From Pelagibacteraceae bacterium AG-464-B04 (lineage in GTDB: Bacteria; Pseudomonadota; Alphaproteobacteria; Pelagibacterales; Pelagibacteraceae): a stretch of DNA of 34,035 bases. Shown piece by piece: positions 18,114 through 26,742 of the stretch (position 1 is the stretch's first letter; each line of letters opens with the position of its first letter). The translations under genes and the position numbers were made by a program. The notes below the pieces were generated by a model, which was given only the letters and a program-made list of their open reading frames with translations, was not told where the DNA came from and ran no database searches. The stretch covers positions 1 through 34,035 of the forward strand of contig QCRZ01000010.1 of assembly GCA_003209225.1 (NCBI GenBank). Direction: 5' to 3'.

Positions 18114-19343
18114 TTAATTTTTTATTAAATCATTCAAATTTTGTCTTTTTCTAATCAACCTATGCTTTGATCCAGTCACTAAAATTTCAGCAATCATTGG
18201 TCGGACATTATAATTTGAAGATAAAGACATTCCATAAGCGCCAGCATGAGTTAAACACACATAGTCACCTTCTTTAATTCTTGGAAAACTTTTTTGATTT
18301 AAAAATTTATCAGAACTTTCACAGATGGGTCCTACAAATTCAATTTCACCACTAATTTTTTTATTTGTTTTTTTAATAGGCAGTATTTGGTGTTTTGCAC
18401 CATAGAGAGCAGGTCTCATTAAATTATTCATTCCTACATCTAGTACTATAAATCTTTTATTGCCACTTTTTTTTATATATATAACTTTTGAAATTATTGA
18501 AGCTGTGTTTCCAACAATTATTCTGCCTGGTTCAAAAATTATTCTAATATTTTTTTTCTTTAAAAAATTTTTTACTAATTGAGAATATTTTTTTAAATTT
18601 ATTTCTTTTTCTTTTTTAGCATAAGAAATACCCATACCTCCACCTAAATCTATATATTTAAAATTTATATTTGTTTTTTTTAATAATTTATTGAGCAATG
18701 ATAAAACTTTTTCAAATGGCTCGATGTCTGTTATTTGACTTCCTATATGAACACTTAATCCTTCTAGCTTTAAATTTTTCATTTTTTTTACTTTTTTACA
18801 AAGATTTATAAAATCATTATAAAGTAAACCAAATTTTTCATATTTGCTCCCAGTTGAAATTTTTTTATGTGTTTTACCGCTTATATTGGGATTTAGACGT
18901 ATGCCAATTGAAGTTTTTTTAGATAGTTTTTTTGAAATTTTATTAATTAAATTAACTTCACTTTCAGATTCTGCATTGATCAAAAGTATCTTTTTTTTAA
19001 TTGCAATTTTAATTTCTTCTTCAGTTTTACCCACACCTGAAAAAACAATTTTTTCAGGTTTAATTCCTGCTCTTAATGCTTTCAACAATTCTCCGACAGA
19101 AACAACATCTGCTCCAGAGCCAATTTTTTTCAACTCCTTCAATATGAATAAGTTCGAATTAGATTTGATTGAAAAACATATAAGTGGCTTAATACTTTTA
19201 AATGTATTTTTAAAACTAACAAAATTGTTTTTTAGTTGAGTTAATGAGTAGCAATAAAACGGAGTATGATATTTTTTAGCTAAAGTAAGCAAAGATATAT
19301 TTTCAATACAAAGGTTGTTTTTCCTAAGTTTTATAGAATTCAT
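18114..19343 (-). CDS. lysA: Diaminopimelate decarboxylase
   Basis: The 409-residue fold-type III PLP enzyme makes L-lysine from meso-diaminopimelate. The PLP lysine is in CFSIKSNSN, with HIGSQITD, the glycine-rich IDLGGGMGISY phosphate loop, FEPGRIIVGNTA and the second-site CESSD motif, plus the C-terminal AGAYGMS. It lies five bases after a small lipoprotein gene that follows argH, the argH-lptM-lysA order of many proteobacteria. Lysine-rich coding is typical of the window and not a sign of transfer. Confidence 0.95.
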   Translation of the reverse strand: MNSIKLRKNNLCIENISLLTLAKKYHTPFYCYSLTQLKNNFVSFKNTFKSIKPLICFSIKSNSNLFILKELKKIGSGADVVSVGELLKALRAGIKPEKIVFSGVGKTEEEIKIAIKKKILLINAESESEVNLINKISKKLSKKTSIGIRLNPNISGKTHKKISTGSKYEKFGLLYNDFINLCKKVKKMKNLKLEGLSVHIGSQITDIEPFEKVLSLLNKLLKKTNINFKYIDLGGGMGISYAKKEKEINLKKYSQLVKNFLKKKNIRIIFEPGRIIVGNTASIISKVIYIKKSGNKRFIVLDVGMNNLMRPALYGAKHQILPIKKTNKKISGEIEFVGPICESSDKFLNQKSFPRIKEGDYVCLTHAGAYGMSLSSNYNVRPMIAEILVTGSKHRLIRKRQNLNDLIKN

Positions 19344-19348
19344 TATTT

Positions 19349-19465
19349 TTAAATTATTTTAACTTTATCATTTTTTTGAAAAAAAGATTTATATTCTGGG
19401 TCACCTTTTTTTCCACAAGCAAAACAAGTAATTGAAATAATTATAATAAAAAAAAATGTTTTCAT
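19349..19465 (-). CDS. lptM: Small LptM-like lipoprotein (38 aa)
   Basis: The ATG at 19465 overlaps the argH stop by one base (TAATG). The product begins MKTFFFIIIISITCFACGKK: two lysines short of a run of hydrophobics, then a lipobox-like CFA-C with Cys17 as the acylation site, followed by GKKGDPEY. The C-G-x-K-G pattern right after the lipid cysteine is the hallmark of LptM/YifL lipoproteins, which stabilise LptD maturation in E. coli. Position between argH and lysA is the conserved one. It is short and the -3 lipobox residue (Cys) is unusual, so lipidation is inferred. Symbol by family resemblance. Confidence 0.78.
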   Translation of the reverse strand: MKTFFFIIIISITCFACGKKGDPEYKSFFQKNDKVKII

Positions 19466-20853
19466 TATTTAAACTCCCTTTTTAGTTTTGATATCATTTT
19501 TTTTATATTTTTTATAGAAGTTCCACCATAAGATGATTTTGAATTTACAGCATTTTTTGCACTGAAAACTTTTAATACATCTTTATTTAAATCATTATTT
19601 ACTTTCTTTATCTCATTTAAGTTTAGTTCATCTAGCTTTTTTTTTGTTTTTTCAGCATAGTTTACTAGTTTTCCAGAAATTTTATAAGCTTCCCTAAAAG
19701 AAAGATTTTTTTTTTGCACTAAATAATCTGCAAAATCGGTTGCCGTTGTATATCCAGTGGTTGCAAGCAATAACATCCTTTTTTTATTTGGTTGTAAATT
19801 TTTAACTAGTTCTTTAGTAATTAAAATTGAGTCCATTAGAATATCGCAACTTTCAAAAACTAAATTTTTATCTTCTTGCATATCTTTGTAATATGAAAGC
19901 GGCAGACCTTTCATTGTAGTAAACATTGCTTGTAAATTTCCAAAATTTTTTCCAGCTTTTCCTCTAATTAATTCTGCGGGATCAGGATTCTTTTTTTGAG
20001 GCATAATAGATGAGCCAGTTAATATTCTATCGTTAAATTTAATTAAGTTAAAAATATCTGAATTCCAAATAATCAAATCTTCTGCTAATCTAGATATATG
20101 CATCGAACAAATAGCTGTAGAAGATAAAAAATCTAAAACAAAGTCTCTATCAGATACTGTATCAATTGAATTTGAGGTTGGTTTTTTAAAACCTAACTTT
20201 TTAGATGTAAAATTTCTGTCAATATTGTAGGAAGTACCTGCTAGCGCTGCAACGCCCAAAGGACACTCTTCTAAATTTTCAATATTATTAGTAAATCTTT
20301 TTTTATCTCTTTTAAATATTTCTACATAAGCTAACAAATAATGTGCGAAGGAAATTGGTTGGGCATTTTTAAGATGCGTAAATCCAGGCATTATTGTTTG
20401 AATATTTTTTTCAGATTTTGCTAAAAAAATTTTAATTAGAACATTTAGATTTTCAATAATATTTAATGATGACTTTTTTAACCACATTTTAAAATCAGTG
20501 ATTACCTGGTCATTTCTAGATCTTGCAATATGTAAATAACCAGCATCTTTACCAATAATCGAGAAAAGTCTTTTTTCAATATTTAAATGGATATCCTCAT
20601 ATTTTTTGTTGAAAAAAAATTTCCCTTTTTTGATTTCAATTCTAATTTTTTTTAAACCACCAATTATTTTTTTACCTCTTTTTTTGTTAATTATTTTTTG
20701 TTTTACTAACATTTGTGTATGTACAATTGACCCTGCAATATCTTCATTAAATAGTCTTTTATCGACATCAATTGAAGCTCCTACCTGTTCTAAGGTTTTT
20801 AAAGTAGAATTTTTAAATCTAGTACTCCACACTGTCGCGCTTTTATTTTTCAT
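19465..20853 (-). CDS. argH: Argininosuccinate lyase
   Basis: The 462-residue lyase of the fumarase/aspartase superfamily cleaves argininosuccinate into arginine and fumarate. The signature GSSIMPQKKNPDPAELIRGK is intact, with the catalytic serine in the flexible loop, and the N-terminal half contains EDIHLNIEKRL and HIARSRNDQV. First gene of a minus-strand run with the lptM-like gene, lysA and plsC, divergent from a TlpA-like gene. This neighbourhood (tlpA-argH-lipoprotein-lysA) recurs in Alphaproteobacteria. Confidence 0.96.
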   Translation of the reverse strand: MKNKSATVWSTRFKNSTLKTLEQVGASIDVDKRLFNEDIAGSIVHTQMLVKQKIINKKRGKKIIGGLKKIRIEIKKGKFFFNKKYEDIHLNIEKRLFSIIGKDAGYLHIARSRNDQVITDFKMWLKKSSLNIIENLNVLIKIFLAKSEKNIQTIMPGFTHLKNAQPISFAHYLLAYVEIFKRDKKRFTNNIENLEECPLGVAALAGTSYNIDRNFTSKKLGFKKPTSNSIDTVSDRDFVLDFLSSTAICSMHISRLAEDLIIWNSDIFNLIKFNDRILTGSSIMPQKKNPDPAELIRGKAGKNFGNLQAMFTTMKGLPLSYYKDMQEDKNLVFESCDILMDSILITKELVKNLQPNKKRMLLLATTGYTTATDFADYLVQKKNLSFREAYKISGKLVNYAEKTKKKLDELNLNEIKKVNNDLNKDVLKVFSAKNAVNSKSSYGGTSIKNIKKMISKLKREFK

Positions 20854-20890
20854 ATAATTTTTACCCTTCGTATGTTAAGCATCTATTTTT

Positions 20891-21434
20891 ATGTTTAAAA
20901 AAGATTAAAATTATAAAACTTGTATTTTTTTGTTGTTTTTTTTTAAGTATTTTTTTATCAAAATCATTTACAAATGAAAATTTACCATTCAATAATATAG
21001 CACAACACAAAAGTCCAAAACTAATTTCTCCCGTAGAGTTTGAGGATTTTAATGGTAATAAGCTTAATTTGAGTGATTATTCAGAAAAACTTATAATTCT
21101 TAACTTTTGGGCTACATGGTGTGCGCCTTGTTTGAAGGAAATGCCTTCATTAGATTCTCTTTTATATAATAAAAATTTTAAAAATTTATTAATTTTTCCT
21201 ATAAATATGGAAGAACCAAATTTAAAAAAAACAAAAAAATTTTATTCAAATTTATATATTAAAAAATTAGAAATTTTTTTTGATAAAAATTTAAATTTTG
21301 TAAAGGAATTAAAATTAAGAGGAGTCCCAACGACTGTTTTAATTAATAAACAAGGAAAAGAATTTGCAAGGATTACAGGTGCAATAAATTTTCAAGACGA
21401 AGATTTTTTAAATTGGTTAATAAAGTATGACTAA
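20891..21434 (+). CDS. TlpA-like membrane-anchored thioredoxin (start separated by apparent +1 frameshift)
   Basis: The thioredoxin core is clear: FWATWCAPCLKEMPSLD with a WCxPC active site and the cis-proline loop RGVPTTVLI. The core frame continues upstream without a stop through KKIKIIKLVFFCCFFLSIFL, a good signal anchor, but has no ATG. The ATG at 20891 reads MFKKD then stops. Dropping one A from the six at 20897-20902 makes MFKKIKIIKL and joins it to the anchor, giving about 180 residues. Alternatives are a rare ATT start or the internal TTG at 21069, which would delete anchor and first strand. A periplasm-facing reductase, perhaps for cytochrome c maturation (inference). Overlaps the next gene by 8 bases. 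Confidence 0.75.
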
Positions 21435-22084
21435 ATATATTTTTAAAACAACATCTTTTTCTCCAATTTCTGAAAAAAAACCGAAACAACTGGTTGTTCT
21501 ATGCCATGGTTATGGTGGAGATGGAAAAGATATAAGTATTTTAGCCAATAATTGGAGAAGATTTCTTCCAGATGCAGAATTTCTATGTCCAAATGCTCCA
21601 GAAATTTGTGCAGTCAATTCGCAGGGTTACCAATGGTTTGATTTAAATAACGAAAATATCGAAGTAATATTAGAAAAATCACTTGCAGCTGAAAAAAAAA
21701 CTAAATATTTATTTAGATCAAATTTTAAATAATTTTAATTTAAATTCTATAAACCTAGCACTTGTTGGTTTTAGCCAAGGTTGTATGATAATTTTACAAA
21801 CAGCTCTTAAAAGAAAAAATCAAATAAATTGTTTAATTGGTTATTCGGGTAAAATAATTAATAAAAAACATTTATCAGATAAAATTTTTTCAAAACCAAA
21901 AATGTTTTTAATGCATGGGGATCAGGACACTATTGTTTCTCCTAGTTATTTATTAGAAGCAAAAGAATTTTTTCTTAGGTATGATTTAAAAGTTAGAACA
22001 AAACTTTTTAAAAATTGTGAACACAAAATATCCGTCGAAGGCGCAAGTCTTGGTTTGGGATTTTTAAGAAAAAATCTTTTATAA
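21427..22084 (+). CDS. Phospholipase/carboxylesterase, alpha/beta hydrolase (apparent +1 frameshift)
   Basis: The N-terminal half has VVLCHGYGGDGKD (oxyanion region) and the C-terminal half has the nucleophile elbow GFSQG, the acid in HGDQDTIVSP and the histidine in CEHKISVEG, a complete Ser-Asp-His set for the phospholipase/carboxylesterase (YpfH/EstB-like) family. The halves are in different frames. The break is in nine A at 21692-21700; with eight, the text reads LAAEKKLNIYLDQILNNF and runs through, giving 218 residues, the family length. The start overlaps the TlpA-like gene by 8 bases (ATGACTAA), so the pair is probably coupled. Substrate unknown. Confidence 0.85.
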
Positions 22085-22147
22085 TTAAAACAATATTATA
22101 ATAAACTATTTCTTGTAATATTTCTTACTATCGGCTAACTTATTTGT

Positions 22148-22717
22148 ATGATAATAACAGCTTCCGAAACTGTTCCGTTAGAAAAATGTCCAGCGCTAGT
22201 ATTAAATGCAGATTTTAGACCTTTAAGCTATTACCCTTTGTCATTATGGTGTTGGCAAGATGCCATTAAATCAGTTTTTCTTCAAAGAGTAAGTATAGTT
22301 TCAAATTATAAAAGAAAAATAAGAAGCCCTTCATTTGAAATGAATTTACCAAGTGTTATAGCATTAAAAAATTTTATTACCCCCTCAAAACATCCAAATT
22401 TTACAAGATTTAATGTATTTTTAAGAGATAAATTTACCTGCCAATATTGTGGAGAAAAAAAAGATTTAACTTTTGATCATTTATTACCAAAATCTAAAGG
22501 CGGAATCACCGATTGGGAAAATGTTGTTACAGCTTGTTCAGCGTGTAATGTTAAAAAAGGAGGTAGATTATATTCTATTTCAGGAATGAAATTATTTCAA
22601 AAACCTTTTAGGCCTACAGTTGACGATCTACACCAAAGTGGAAGGAATTTCCCTCCAAATTTTTTGCACGAAAGTTGGATGGATTACTTATATTGGGATG
22701 TTGAATTAGAGCCGTAA
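22148..22717 (+). CDS. HNH endonuclease family protein
   Basis: A 189-residue protein with a C-terminal HNH fold: zinc pair CQYCG, the catalytic DHLLPKSKGG (Asp-His), the asparagine in TDWENVV and a second zinc pair CSAC. The N-terminal part (VLNADFRPLSYYPLSLWCWQDAI) matches the housekeeping HNH proteins widespread in Alphaproteobacteria and cyanobacteria rather than restriction or phage nucleases. Physiological role is not established. Its last 34 bases overlap the end of the convergent dsbB gene. Confidence 0.87.
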   Translation: MIITASETVPLEKCPALVLNADFRPLSYYPLSLWCWQDAIKSVFLQRVSIVSNYKRKIRSPSFEMNLPSVIALKNFITPSKHPNFTRFNVFLRDKFTCQYCGEKKDLTFDHLLPKSKGGITDWENVVTACSACNVKKGGRLYSISGMKLFQKPFRPTVDDLHQSGRNFPPNFLHESWMDYLYWDVELEP

Positions 22718-23184
22718 TTTAAAAATAAACCTAAAAAAATAAAACTTAAAATAAGTGAAAATATAATATTAATAGTTGCAAGTGATAAACCAAAAATCCT
22801 GAAAGCAACATCTTTGCAGCTTACAAATTTTTTGTTTAATTCTTCAAGAAGTTGTTCTTTTGACAAAATGTTTAGCTGGTTTTCAACGTTACAGACAAGA
22901 GATTCATTAAAAAAACCTTGCTCAATACCAAAATGATAAAATGCAATTAGTGTACTAAATACAAAAATTAGAAATAATATTAAAAATATAACTTTTTCAT
23001 ATTTTTTAAAAAAAAATATTTTAATAATCAATAATGCAGATAAAAAATATGGAACTCGTTCATAAATACATAAATTGCATGGTTGATATTTAAAAATATG
23101 CTCAATTATTAATGCAGATATAATTGATAGTACAATTATAAAAAATGCAAAAGACAAAATAACGTTTTTTTTAATATTTAGCAT
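22684..23184 (-). CDS. dsbB: Disulfide bond formation protein DsbB
   Basis: About 166 residues with four hydrophobic segments. The periplasmic redox pair CNLC follows YQP (CNLCIYERVPYF) and a second pair of cysteines flanks the next loop (CNVENQLNIL ... FVSC), the DsbB plan for passing electrons from DsbA to quinone. I take the ATG at 23184, which overlaps the yqaA stop as TGATG, because the longer reading 12 codons upstream would run back into yqaA and add a non-hydrophobic start. yqaA-dsbB pairing is common in Alphaproteobacteria. Confidence 0.88.
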   Translation of the reverse strand: MLNIKKNVILSFAFFIIVLSIISALIIEHIFKYQPCNLCIYERVPYFLSALLIIKIFFFKKYEKVIFLILFLIFVFSTLIAFYHFGIEQGFFNESLVCNVENQLNILSKEQLLEELNKKFVSCKDVAFRIFGLSLATINIIFSLILSFIFLGLFLNYGSNSTSQYK

Positions 23185-23786
23185 CACCTGCTTATTATTA
23201 AAAAATAACCTATTAAGCATAAAAGAATTATAATTGCAGTTATTATTATTGATATTGCAGTTCCTTTTTTATCTAAAAGAGGTCTTATTTTATGACCAAA
23301 TTTATTAGTAAAAAAAGAAACTAAAAAAAATCTTAAACCTCTGGTGAAGAAACATGTGAAAATAAAGAGAAATAAATTGTAATGTATAAATCCACTTGTA
23401 ATTGTTAAAATTTTAAATGGTAAAGGAGTAAAGCCAGCTGTGAATAAAAGTCCAAACCACGAAAACATGCCGCTTTTAGTTGAAAACATTTCTTTTAATA
23501 CATTTATATTTCCGTATCCATAAAATTCAAATATTTTGTAACCAATTTCATTAAAAAAAATATAACCTATAAAATATCCAAACAGACCACCTAAAACAGA
23601 AAATATAGTAGCAATTAAAGCTATTTTAAGAAATCTATTCTTTTTTGCTATTACCATTGGAATAATCATTGCATCTGGAGGAATAGGAAAGAAAGAACTT
23701 TCTATAAAAGATACAAAAGCTAGCGCAGTATTTGCATATTTACGACCTGCCAACTCTATACATTTGTCAAATAATTTTTTAAGCAT
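23184..23786 (-). CDS. YqaA-family DedA/VTT-domain membrane protein
   Basis: The 200-residue integral membrane protein contains the VTT/SNARE-associated domain: FIESSFFPIPPDAMIIPM near residue 28, GGLFGYFIGY, and FTAGFTPLPFKILTITSG. Several hydrophobic helices follow, ending in ISIIITAIIILLCLIGYF. DedA-type proteins act in membrane lipid flipping and envelope homeostasis. The YqaA subgroup is less studied. It is translationally coupled to dsbB downstream and divergent from the TPR glycosyltransferase. Confidence 0.85.
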   Translation of the reverse strand: MLKKLFDKCIELAGRKYANTALAFVSFIESSFFPIPPDAMIIPMVIAKKNRFLKIALIATIFSVLGGLFGYFIGYIFFNEIGYKIFEFYGYGNINVLKEMFSTKSGMFSWFGLLFTAGFTPLPFKILTITSGFIHYNLFLFIFTCFFTRGLRFFLVSFFTNKFGHKIRPLLDKKGTAISIIITAIIILLCLIGYFLIISR

Positions 23787-23835
23787 TATATTTTAAACTA
23801 ATTCAATTTTTTATACTAATTTAACTAAATATAAA

Positions 23836-25701
23836 ATGACATTTGAAGAAAAAATTAATTCAATAATTAACAAATATCAATCTGGTTCATATATAGAAGC
23901 AGAAGTTTTGGCGAGTGATTTATTGAAAAAAAATGAATACGACTACCAATTGCTTAATATTTATGGACTGATTTTGATTAAGTTAAAAAGATTAGAATTG
24001 TCTATTGGATATTTTCAAAGATCTTCAAAAATAAAACCAGATTTTTTTGACGCTTATTTTAATTTATCAGTATCGTTTAACGAACTTAAAAGATTTGATG
24101 ATGCAATTTTACCTTTAAAGGAATGCTTAAAAATTAACCCCCAATCTACACAGACATTGATTTTTCTTGGAAATTTATATTTTAAAAAAAATCAGGAAAA
24201 AATTTCAGAACATTATTACAGTGAAGTGCTTAAGATTGACTCAAAACATAATATTGCATTTTACAGTTTAGCTAATTTATATAAAAAACAAAAAAAATAC
24301 GACAAGGCAATTAGCCATTATAAACTTGCAATTAAATATTATAATAATGATTTTGCATCATACAATAATCTCGCTACCTTGTATCAAGATATAGGTGAAT
24401 TTGATTTAGCAATACTAAATTTTAAATCTGCAATTAAAATAAATCCAAAATTTTCTTCAGCGTACCAAAATTATTTATTTTGTTTAAATTTTAGTAAATT
24501 ATATGACCCTAATCTTTATAGCAGCTTAGTTGAACAATATAAAAAAAGTTTGCCTGAAATTGATGTAACTAAAATTTATAAAATTAAAAAAAATAATAAA
24601 AAAATTAAAATTGGATTTGTATCCGGGGACTTTGGACAGCACCCAGTAAGTTACTACCTTCTTAATACTATTAATCATATAAACAAAGAATCGTTCGATT
24701 TGATTGCGTATTCAAATTCTAATAGAGAGGATGAAATAACATCAGCGCTAAGAAAAAAATTTAATTTTTGGAGAAAAATAAATAACCTAAATGATTTGGA
24801 TGTAATAAATCTAATAAGAGAAGACTCAATAGATATTTTATTTGACCTATCAGGACATACTGCAAAAAATAGATTATCAGTTTTTGTAAATAAACCTGTT
24901 CCCATACAAGTAACTTGGTTAGGTTACAATGCATCCACCGGACTTAAAGAAATAGATTATATTATAGTAGACCCCCATGTAGTTAATTTATCTGATCAAA
25001 AGCACTTTTCAGAAAGAATTTTTCAATTACCGCACACATTCCAATGTATCTCAGTATTTGATGATGCAAATATTAATATAAAAAATTTTAAAAATAAAAA
25101 AGAAATTGTATTTGGAAGTTTTAACAAATTGTCAAAAATAAATGACGATGTAATTTTTTTGTGGTCTCAAATATTAAACAAAATTAAAAACTCAAAATTA
25201 TTTTTAAAAGCAGGTCAGCTAGACGACCCAACTATTTCATACAAAATAAGAGAAAAGTTTAAAAAAAACAAAATAGATAATGATAAAATAATTATAGAAG
25301 GCAGATCTGCAACAAGGCAAGAAATGTTGAAAAAATATAATGAAATTGATATTGCTTTAGATCCATTCCCATATCCGGGAGTTACAACAAGTCTAGAGGC
25401 AATTTCAATGGGAGTTCCATTGCTTACAAAAATTGGAAATAATTTTTATTCCAATATAGGAAAAAGTATAAATAAAAATTTAAATATGGAGGATTGGATT
25501 GCTAAAAATGAAAAAGATTATGTTTTAAAAGCTATTTCAAAAACCTCTAATTTAGAAGAATTATATTATACAAAAATAAAATTAAGAGAAAGATTTTTAA
25601 AATCTCCTTTATGTAATGCAAAACAATTTACGAAAGATTTTGAAAATTCTTTAAAAAAAATGTGGGAAACGTATTTAAAAAACAATAAAATTACTAATTA
25701 G
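23836..25701 (+). CDS. TPR protein with SPINDLY-type O-GlcNAc transferase domain
   Basis: 621 residues. The first ~215 form TPR repeats (for example PDFFDAYFNLSVSFNELKRF, NNDFASYNNLATLYQDIGEF and NPKFSSAYQNYLF). From about residue 250 the catalytic OGT/SPY domain begins: KIGFVSGDFGQHPVSYYL, DILFDLSGHTAKNRL, PVPIQVTWLGYNASTG and the donor-binding DIALDPFPYPGVTTSLEA. Such enzymes transfer GlcNAc or fucose to Ser/Thr of proteins, and the TPRs select targets. Bacterial substrates are mostly unknown; some act on flagellin or adhesins, none of which is encoded here. It overlaps the convergent adenine deaminase gene by 8 bases. Confidence 0.92.
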   Translation: MTFEEKINSIINKYQSGSYIEAEVLASDLLKKNEYDYQLLNIYGLILIKLKRLELSIGYFQRSSKIKPDFFDAYFNLSVSFNELKRFDDAILPLKECLKINPQSTQTLIFLGNLYFKKNQEKISEHYYSEVLKIDSKHNIAFYSLANLYKKQKKYDKAISHYKLAIKYYNNDFASYNNLATLYQDIGEFDLAILNFKSAIKINPKFSSAYQNYLFCLNFSKLYDPNLYSSLVEQYKKSLPEIDVTKIYKIKKNNKKIKIGFVSGDFGQHPVSYYLLNTINHINKESFDLIAYSNSNREDEITSALRKKFNFWRKINNLNDLDVINLIREDSIDILFDLSGHTAKNRLSVFVNKPVPIQVTWLGYNASTGLKEIDYIIVDPHVVNLSDQKHFSERIFQLPHTFQCISVFDDANINIKNFKNKKEIVFGSFNKLSKINDDVIFLWSQILNKIKNSKLFLKAGQLDDPTISYKIREKFKKNKIDNDKIIIEGRSATRQEMLKKYNEIDIALDPFPYPGVTTSLEAISMGVPLLTKIGNNFYSNIGKSINKNLNMEDWIAKNEKDYVLKAISKTSNLEELYYTKIKLRERFLKSPLCNAKQFTKDFENSLKKMWETYLKNNKITN

Positions 25702-26698
25702 TTAAATAATTTATTTTATCTATCCATTTTTTTTTATAATGTTTGTTAAGAAATGATGATTTAAAGGAATTTATAGCTAATTTTTTTATATCTTTTTTCA
25801 AAAAATTTAGCGCACCGTGACATTTGATTAAATTCTTATTTAAGTAACCACCAAAGTAAGCGGGATCATCAGAATTTACTGTAACCATTAAGCCTTTGTC
25901 TAATAATTTTTTCAAATTATGATCTTCAAGTTTTTTAAATACGCAAAGCCTAATGTTTGAGAGTGGGCATACAGTCAAGGGCACTTGATCTCTTTTTAAT
26001 CTTTCAACTAGCTTTGTATCTTTTAAACAATTTATACCATGGTCGATTCTTTGAACTTTTAGAATATCTAGCGCTTCCCATATGTATTCTGGTGGCCCTT
26101 CTTCTCCTGCGTGTGCTACGGTTAAAAAACCTTCTTCCATTGCTTGTTTAAAAACATTTTTAAATTTTCTTGGAGGATTATTGATTTCTGAAGAATCAAG
26201 ACCTACTCCAATAATTTTTTCTTTATGTTCCAGGGCCTTATCTAAAATTTTAAAGGCAGATTTTTCATCAAGATGTCTCAAAAAACACAATATAATTCTT
26301 GCACTTATTCCCAGTTCTTTTTCAGCCTTTAAAATTGCACCATGTATTCCATTTATAATTATATTAAATTCAATTCCTCTAGTTGTATGAGTTTGTGGGT
26401 CAAAAAAAATTTCTGTATGAACTATGTTTTCTTTTTTTGACTTTAACATGTAGGCCCAAGTGAGATCAAAAAAGTCCTGCTCTTCAATCAAGACTTTAGC
26501 TCCCTGGTAGTAAATATTTAAAAAATCTTGAAGATTATGAAAATTGTATGCTTTTTTAATCTCTTTACTATTTTTAAAAGGAATTTCTATATTATTTCTT
26601 TTTGCAAGCTTCAACATTAGCTGAGGTTCAAGGCACCCCTCAATATGTAAATGTAATTCAGCTTTTGGTATTTTTTTGATTAAATCAACAATTTTCAT
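25694..26698 (-). CDS. Adenine deaminase (adenosine-deaminase-like family)
   Basis: A 334-residue metal-dependent amidohydrolase of the ADA superfamily. Metal ligands: HLHIEG near the start, HAGEEGPPEYIWEALD and the C-terminal SDDPAYFGGY. The run HTEIFFDPQTHTTRG plus IGVGLDSSE and HAGEEGPPEYIW resembles the adenine deaminase subfamily (as in Pseudomonas and fungal Aah1) more than adenosine deaminase, so I assign adenine to hypoxanthine conversion for purine salvage. The ATG at 26698 (MKIVDLIKKIPKAELHLH) is chosen. A longer frame reaches into the tRNA gene and is not credible. It lies 44 bases downstream of that tRNA on the same strand. Confidence 0.88.
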   Translation of the reverse strand: MKIVDLIKKIPKAELHLHIEGCLEPQLMLKLAKRNNIEIPFKNSKEIKKAYNFHNLQDFLNIYYQGAKVLIEEQDFFDLTWAYMLKSKKENIVHTEIFFDPQTHTTRGIEFNIIINGIHGAILKAEKELGISARIILCFLRHLDEKSAFKILDKALEHKEKIIGVGLDSSEINNPPRKFKNVFKQAMEEGFLTVAHAGEEGPPEYIWEALDILKVQRIDHGINCLKDTKLVERLKRDQVPLTVCPLSNIRLCVFKKLEDHNLKKLLDKGLMVTVNSDDPAYFGGYLNKNLIKCHGALNFLKKDIKKLAINSFKSSFLNKHYKKKWIDKINYLTN

Positions 26699-26742
26699 AA
26701 CTAGTTTATTTATTTTAAAACAAAAATTTATAAAATAATTTT

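Noticed and set aside
23185-23220. Longer DsbB start 12 codons upstream
   Set aside because: It would overlap yqaA by 37 bases and add residues not resembling DsbB. The TGATG overlap start is more plausible.
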